7,097 nt of DNA, taken from positions 1 to 7,097 of the forward strand of contig CAMMYR010000030.1 of NCBI GenBank assembly GCA_946528255.1, given 5' to 3'. The position numbers and the translations under genes were made by a program. Each line of letters opens with the position of its first letter. Position 1 is the stretch's first letter. Of the stretch, positions 1 through 4,400 are shown in pieces. This DNA comes from an uncultured Methanomicrobiales archaeon. GTDB lineage: Archaea; Thermoplasmatota; Thermoplasmata; Methanomassiliicoccales; Methanomethylophilaceae. The notes under the pieces were generated by a model. That model worked only from the letters and a program-made list of their open reading frames with translations. It was not told the DNA's origin and searched no databases.

Positions 1-648
1 CTTTCCGTCCTGAATGGATATGGCATCCTGGGCGCAGGATGACAGGCATTTCCTGCATCCCCTGCATTCGTCCCTGTCCACAACGGGCTTCCCGGCCGAG
101 TGCATGTCCATCTTCCCGGCCCTGGAGGCGCAGCCCATGGCCAGGTTCTTGATGGCTCCGCCGAAGCCGGCGAGCTCGTGGCATTTGAAGTGGGATAATG
201 TGATTATGACATCGGAATCGGCGATGGCGCGTGCGATCTTCGCATTTTTGACGTATTCGCCGTTTATCGGGACATCGACGTCGTCGGTGCCCTTCAGACC
301 GTCGGCGATGATCACCTGGCATCCGGTTGACAGGGGGCTGAATCCGTTGGCGTAGGCGGTATCGATGTGCTCCACCGCGTTCTTCCTCCTGCCGACGTAG
401 AGGGTGTTGGAATCGGTCAGGAACGGTATTCCTCCCTTCTCCCTCACGGCATCCGCGACGACCTTTGCGTACTGTGGCCTCATGCCCATGACGTTGCCGT
501 ACTCGCCGAAGTGGGTCTTGATCGCAACCATCTGCTTCTCCATATCGATATCGGAGATGCCAGCGGCGCGTATCAGCCTGTCCAGCTTGTTCATCAGGCT
601 GTCGTCCGTCTTGCAGACCATGTCGGTGAAGAATACCTCGGATGCCAT
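1..648 (-). CDS. DUF362 domain-containing 4Fe-4S protein (3' end beyond left edge)
   Basis: Partial gene: 216 codons from ATG at 648-646, still open at base 1. I read this frame directly from the sequence. The protein has the hallmarks of the DUF362 family: K-T-H-F-G-E-Y-G-N near residue 44, F-L-T-D-S-N-T-L-Y near 76, V-I-I-A-D-G-L-K-G near 113, S-H-F-K-C-H-E then G-F-G-G-A-I-K-N-L around 153-168, and G-C-A-S-R-A-G-K followed by M-H-S. A ferredoxin-type cluster motif follows, C-x2-C-x2-C-x3-C at Cys195, 198, 201 and 205, ending close to the window edge; family members usually carry a second such motif, which would lie outside. Most relatives have Lys-Gly-His where this one has Lys-Cys-His. 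The family is found in anaerobic bacteria and archaea and its reaction is unknown, so only a cytoplasmic electron-transfer or redox role can be suggested. The start is supported by a TATA-like element about 28 bp upstream and by the lack of a Shine-Dalgarno, which fits a leaderless transcript. Transcribed away from the SpeD-like gene. Confidence 0.9.
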   Translation of the reverse strand, partial: MASEVFFTDMVCKTDDSLMNKLDRLIRAAGISDIDMEKQMVAIKTHFGEYGNVMGMRPQYAKVVADAVREKGGIPFLTDSNTLYVGRRKNAVEHIDTAYANGFSPLSTGCQVIIADGLKGTDDVDVPINGEYVKNAKIARAIADSDVIITLSHFKCHELAGFGGAIKNLAMGCASRAGKMDMHSAGKPVVDRDECRGCRKCLSSCAQDAISIQDGK

Positions 649-672
649 GCGGGGATGTTCATCTTTGATAGG

Positions 673-680
673 ATTTATGC
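673..680 (-). promoter_or_regulatory. TATA-like element for the DUF362 gene (probably leaderless mRNA)
   Basis: On the minus strand this reads GCATAAAT, centred about 28 bases before the ATG at 648. Archaeal TATA boxes sit about 25-28 bases before the transcription start, so transcription would begin at or within a few bases of the ATG. No Shine-Dalgarno-like purine run lies between the element and the ATG, which supports a leaderless mRNA. A stronger-looking AT-rich match at 747-756 is the alternative and would give a leader of roughly 75 bases. Confidence 0.5.
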
Positions 681-723
681 TTTGGGGCGATACGGTGCGG
701 AAGCCCTCCCGATGCACCATCAT

Positions 724-735
724 TAACAATTGTTA
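724..735. promoter_or_regulatory. 12-bp perfect palindrome, candidate operator between divergent genes
   Basis: TAACAATTGTTA is its own reverse complement and lies between the two divergent promoters, about 48 bp upstream of the DUF362 TATA element and 72 bp upstream of the SpeD-like one. Perfect 12-bp AT-rich palindromes of this kind are typical binding sites for dimeric helix-turn-helix regulators. No regulator is encoded in the window and no second copy was noticed, so the role is inferred from position and symmetry only. Confidence 0.35.
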
Positions 736-746
736 GACTCCCAGGA

Positions 747-756
747 GATATTATAA
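747..756. promoter_or_regulatory. AT-rich TATA-like element, orientation uncertain
   Basis: The run ATATTATAAT resembles an archaeal TATA box on either strand. On the minus strand it would be an upstream promoter for the DUF362 gene. On the plus strand it would start transcription near 780 and give a long leader on the SpeD-like gene. Each gene has a better-placed element of its own, so this may be an auxiliary promoter or simply AT-rich spacer. Confidence 0.25.
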
Positions 757-807
757 TCCCGCTATTGTCCCGTGAGCGACAAAACACCGTTTCCGTCGGG
801 GACCAAC

Positions 808-814
808 TTATATA
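808..814 (+). promoter_or_regulatory. TATA box of the SpeD-like gene
   Basis: TTATATA is a close match to the archaeal TATA consensus. A start about 26 bases downstream would fall near 837, giving a leader of about 30 bases that contains the Shine-Dalgarno at 856-861. A small 5-bp hairpin (CGGGT at 840-844 with ACCCG at 850-854) would then lie at the very 5' end of the mRNA, just before the ribosome binding site; it is short and may be chance. Confidence 0.6.
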
Positions 815-855
815 CTGGAATCCGATAGACCGTTTCCAACGGGTATAGCACCCGC

Positions 856-861
856 AGGTGG
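856..861 (+). promoter_or_regulatory. Shine-Dalgarno AGGTGG that fixes the SpeD-like start at 867
   Basis: AGGTGG matches the archaeal GGAGGTGA consensus in its core and ends five bases before the ATG at 867. The in-frame GTG at 858 lies inside this site and so is unlikely to be the start; the ATG at 867 gives the better-supported N-terminus. Confidence 0.65.
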
Positions 862-866
862 TACAG

Positions 867-1292
867 ATGTACAGCATGAGTCCTTATTCGGGCCCTCTCC
901 TCAACGACGAGGAGTCCATCCGCAAGTACAACGACGAGAAGCAGTGGGGGCTTCACATCGCGATCGATCTCGGAGAATGCGATCACGATAAGATCAGCGA
1001 CGGCGAATACATCAAGAAGTTCGCCATCGACCTCGCGGAGCACATCAAGATGAAAAGATACGGCGAGCCCATAGCCGTCAGGTTCGGAGCCGAGCCCAAG
1101 GTCGAGGGATATTCCCTGATCCAGCTCATCGAGACTTCATGCATCGCCGGCCACTTCGCCGAGGACACCGACAGGGCGTTCATCGATGTCTTCTCCTGCA
1201 AGGAGTTCCCCCCTGAGTCCACCGCCAACTACTGCAAGGATTACTTCGGCGCCAAGAAGATGCAGTATGCGACCCTCTTCAGGGACATCTGA
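867..1292 (+). CDS. S-adenosylmethionine decarboxylase (SpeD) superfamily protein, pyruvoyl type, substrate uncertain
   Basis: A 141-residue protein with the fold signature of the small prokaryotic AdoMet decarboxylases, which cleave themselves to make a pyruvoyl cofactor. Against the Thermotoga maritima enzyme as I remember it, the key residues fall at exact spacing: Ser91 is the cleavage serine (Ser63), His96 the catalytic His (His68), Cys111 the catalytic Cys (Cys83) and Ser83 the processing serine (Ser55). The flanks agree too: E-C-D near residue 38 and I-D-V-F-S-C at 106-111, versus I-D-L-F-T-C. The residues after the His differ: the family has H-T-W-P-E, this protein H-F-A-E-D; and the usual E-S-H at the cleavage site is T-S-C. 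The protein probably still matures to a pyruvoyl enzyme but may not use AdoMet. Known relatives include pyruvoyl arginine and ornithine decarboxylases derived from this family, as well as uncharacterised E-T-S-x-I-x-G-H-F proteins, its closest match. No spermidine synthase or other polyamine gene is adjacent. ATG at 867 is preferred over GTG at 858. Confidence 0.8.
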   Translation: MYSMSPYSGPLLNDEESIRKYNDEKQWGLHIAIDLGECDHDKISDGEYIKKFAIDLAEHIKMKRYGEPIAVRFGAEPKVEGYSLIQLIETSCIAGHFAEDTDRAFIDVFSCKEFPPESTANYCKDYFGAKKMQYATLFRDI

Positions 1293-1305
1293 TTCTCAAA
1301 CCAAT

Positions 1306-1325
1306 GCCCCGGGTGCGCCCGGGGC
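1306..1325. terminator. GC hairpin after the SpeD-like gene, no T-run
   Basis: GCCCCGGG at 1306-1313 pairs perfectly with CCCGGGGC at 1318-1325 around a TGCG loop, 13 bases after the stop codon at 1290-1292. The stem is strong, but neither side is followed by a clear T-run, which archaeal termination usually depends on. It could be an mRNA 3'-end stabiliser or a barrier between convergent genes rather than a true terminator. Confidence 0.4.
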
Positions 1326-1352
1326 CATACCATCATTCAAAGACGATCCGGG

Positions 1353-1368
1353 CATCCCCGATGGGATG
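1353..1368. repeat. Weak 6-bp inverted repeat in the convergent intergenic region
   Basis: CATCCC at 1353-1358 pairs with GGGATG at 1363-1368 around a four-base loop. It lies midway between the two stronger hairpins of the 140-bp gap. Short enough to be chance; recorded because three hairpins in a row fill this gap. Confidence 0.25.
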
Positions 1369-1387
1369 GATTCCAGGTTCTTGGATT

Positions 1388-1428
1388 CGAAAAAGGGAAA
1401 GGTGGTGCGGCGGATTATCCGCCGCACC
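1388..1428 (-). terminator. Intrinsic-type terminator of the surface-protein gene
   Basis: GGTGCGGCGG at 1404-1413 pairs with CCGCCGCACC at 1419-1428, a 10-bp perfect stem that extends to 12 bp around a central T. On the minus strand it starts four bases after the stop codon (1433-1435) and is followed by a pyrimidine tract, CCTTTCCCTTTTT, at about 1391-1402. Hairpin plus T-rich tail directly after the stop makes this the terminator of the large gene. The plus strand shows no T-run after the stem, so it would serve the SpeD-like gene less well. Confidence 0.7.
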
Positions 1429-1432
1429 GTTC

Positions 1433-4400
1433 TCAGGGTCTGCGCGCCTTGACGATCGCCAGCGCCGAGAGGATGCCCACTGCGGCTATGGCGGCCACGG
1501 CTGCGGGCACGAGGGAGTCGGACGATCCGGAATCATCCTCGTCCCCATCGTCTATCGGACCCACGCTGAACGCATAGATGGACAGATGGGTGATGGTCAT
1601 CCCGAGGGTGTTGTTGGCTTCATCGTATGCGCACTCGACCTCCTCGACCGTTCCGTCCGCGCCGACCCAGTAGGCATGGTCGTACGCGGTCTCGGTGATG
1701 ATGGTCACATGGGCGGTCCCGCTGAGCTCGTAGATGGCATGGGCCCCCACGAAGATCCTGATGGACGCGGCGGGGTTGTCCCCGATGACCTCCCTCTGCT
1801 CCTCGGTCAGATGGGACGGGTCCACCCATTCGATGACGATGACCGCATCCCTGTCCTCCTGGGCGATGCCGGAGACGGTCACGGGGTCCAGGTGGAGGAT
1901 CCTGCCTCCGCCGATGACCTCTATGGAGTATCCGGCGGTGGAGGCCTCGGAGAGGAACTCCGCGGGTATCTCGATGGATCCGGAGTGGGTGTCGAACACG
2001 ATGGCGACGCTGCTCGGGCCGATATCGGCCAGCAGGCGCTCCGCTTCGATCAGGAGGCCGGTGTCCGGTTCGGGCATGTATATCTCCGCGGTATCGGGGG
2101 TGTAGGCCACGATGACCGAGCCCTCGTATCCGTCTTTGATCTCCACGCCGTAGGACCCGTACATGCTGGCGATGGAGCCGTCAGCGCGGTACTCCTCCTC
2201 CACGGTCCTGTACCACAGGTCGCCGAAGCCGTCGGTGTACGTCCTGCCGAGGGACTCCCTGTAGTGGCCGTCGGGCCAGGTGGTGGTCTCGTGGACGGTG
2301 TTCTGCACCGGTCCGGACCTCCAGGTGATCTTCTCGCGCTCGATCACGGTCACCGATCCATCCTCGTTCTCGATTGTCTCCGTCTCCCTCTCGATGATCA
2401 TATCGGGTTCCGGCTCGGGCGGGATGGGGCGGTACTCCTCCCAGACGGCTATCAGCTTGATATCCGTCATGACGGGGGACTGGAAGTCGTAGGCCTCGGT
2501 GGAGCCCTCGAGGGTCCACTTGGCCAGCTTGTAGCCCTCCTTGGTGGGGTTGGCCGGTTTCTGGACCGCATCGCCCCTGTAGACCGTCTCATCCGGTACG
2601 GCGGATCCGCCGGAGGAGTCGAAGGACACCACGCACTCCCACTTGGGAGTCAGGGTGATGTTGGACTCGATGGGCGTATCGAAATCGAACAGGGTGCCGT
2701 CGTCCAGGAACCATCCAGAGAAGACGCAGCCCTCGATCACGGGGTCCGCGGGCCTCGGGACGGTATTGCCGTTCTCCACCATGACGATCTGCGTCCCGGA
2801 GGGGAACTTGAATGTCACGCTGTGCTCGTTCTGCGACCAGACGGCGTACAGCGTCACAGCGCCTCCGTCCTCCATGCTGAGGGCGTTCACTATCCTGTCG
2901 GAGACCACGACGGGTCCGTCGGAGGTGGTCGCCCATCCGACCAGCCACCATCCCTCCCTGGAAATGGGGGATGCGTCTATGGGCACGTCCTTGGCCTGGC
3001 TGGAGAGCCTCATGGGGGGCATCTCCCCCTCGCCGCCGTTGGCGTCGAAGTAGGCGGTATACGTGTGGACCTTCCAGTTGGCGACCAGCTGGTGGTTCTC
3101 GTGGATCGGCGTGGACGCGTCGAACGGGGTATCCGAGGTGATCGTGTAGCCGGCCGGGTTGCTGCTGTCGAACTTGAACTCGTACCATCCCAGGAAAGTC
3201 ATTCCGGGGATCCTGGGCGGGTAATCCCTGGGCAGCTCTATGGTGCCGCCCTCCTCGGTCACGACGGCGGAACCCATCTGGCGGGGGTCCTTGCCTCCGC
3301 TGGCGCTGTAGAACTTCACGGTGTACAGCGCGGACGTGGTCGTCCAAGTGGCGACCAGGTTCACATTGCCGTTGACCCTGCTGGCCCCGGTGAACTGCAG
3401 TCCGTCGGGGACGGTGATCCATCCGGCGAAGCTGAAGACGGCCTCGCCCTCGGGGTCCCTGGTCGGAACCGGCAGGGTGCCGGCGGTCTCCCCCGCCTTG
3501 ACGGTGATGGGCTCGCAGGGCGTTCCGCCGGTGGAGTCGAAGGTGATGGTGTACACGGTCTCCCAGACGGCATCGGCCCTTGTCTCCGCGCCCAGGGCGG
3601 ATCCCAGCGTATCGATGTTCAGGGGTTCCGTGCCTATGACCCATCCCGTCAGCCTGGCATCGGTCTTGCTGACGGACGGCGGGTTCCCGATAGCCTGGTA
3701 ATCGGCGATCCTCCTCTCCTCCACCAGGGTCTCGCCGTTGTAGAACCTGATTATGTGGTTCCCGGTGATCTCGATGGTGTAGCTGCCTCCGAACAGGTAG
3801 AAGGAATCATCCGCGCACTTTATGCTTCCGTAGAAGTACACATCGTTGTTGCCGTCGCCTGCGGGAGCGCGGGAGTATCCGAACTCCGTGGGGTCCGTGG
3901 AGGCGGCGAGGTAGTTGCCGGCGTTCAGGGGATCCCACCCGTAGTGGATGTCCAGCACGGGTTCCGCCTGCGACAGGTCGCCGCAGTTGGATATGGATGA
4001 TGTGCGGACCGTCTCCGTCTCCCCGATCTTCTCGTAGGGGTAGGAGACGTTGCCGTCTTCCAGGTAGAAGGCGTAGAGGTGGATCTCCGACTCGCTGCCG
4101 ACCGGCATGCGGTCGCCGGGGGCGTAGCTGTAGACCTTGGTCGAGCCGTCTTTTACCGCCCAGCCCACGAAGATGTGGCCGTCGTACCTGAACTGCTGCG
4201 CGATCAGCTGTATCCTTCCGTCGGTCGGCAGCTCGAAGTACTTCAGCGGGTCGGAGCTGTCGGCGTTGTGGTAGTACACCAGGTACGTTCCGCTGGTCGT
4301 GTACAGGGAGATATCCTCCTTCATGGTCAGGAGGTATCCGCTGCCGGCCCCGGTCCCGGTGTGGGGCAGGGCGGTGGAGTCGTCCATGGACGGATCGGTG

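Noticed and set aside
14..736. Plus-strand open frames over the DUF362 gene (14-355, 367-726, 404-736)
   Set aside because: They lie opposite a clear DUF362 coding sequence with family motifs and have no domain signal of their own.
858..860. GTG at 858 as the start of the SpeD-like gene
   Set aside because: It lies inside the AGGTGG ribosome binding site that is well spaced for the ATG at 867, and the three extra residues add nothing conserved.
659..1043. Small minus-strand frames across the divergent promoter and the SpeD-like start (659-877, 762-1043), one with a C-x2-C-x-C motif
   Set aside because: They overlap both TATA elements, the palindrome and the start of a well-supported gene; no ribosome binding site or family match was seen.
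1304..4000. Plus-strand open frame of 898 codons opposite the surface-protein gene
   Set aside because: It is in exact antisense register with the real gene and stays open because that gene avoids TTA, CTA and TCA codons. Its translation is Gly/Asp/Val/Arg-rich without any recognisable domain and it has no convincing start signal.
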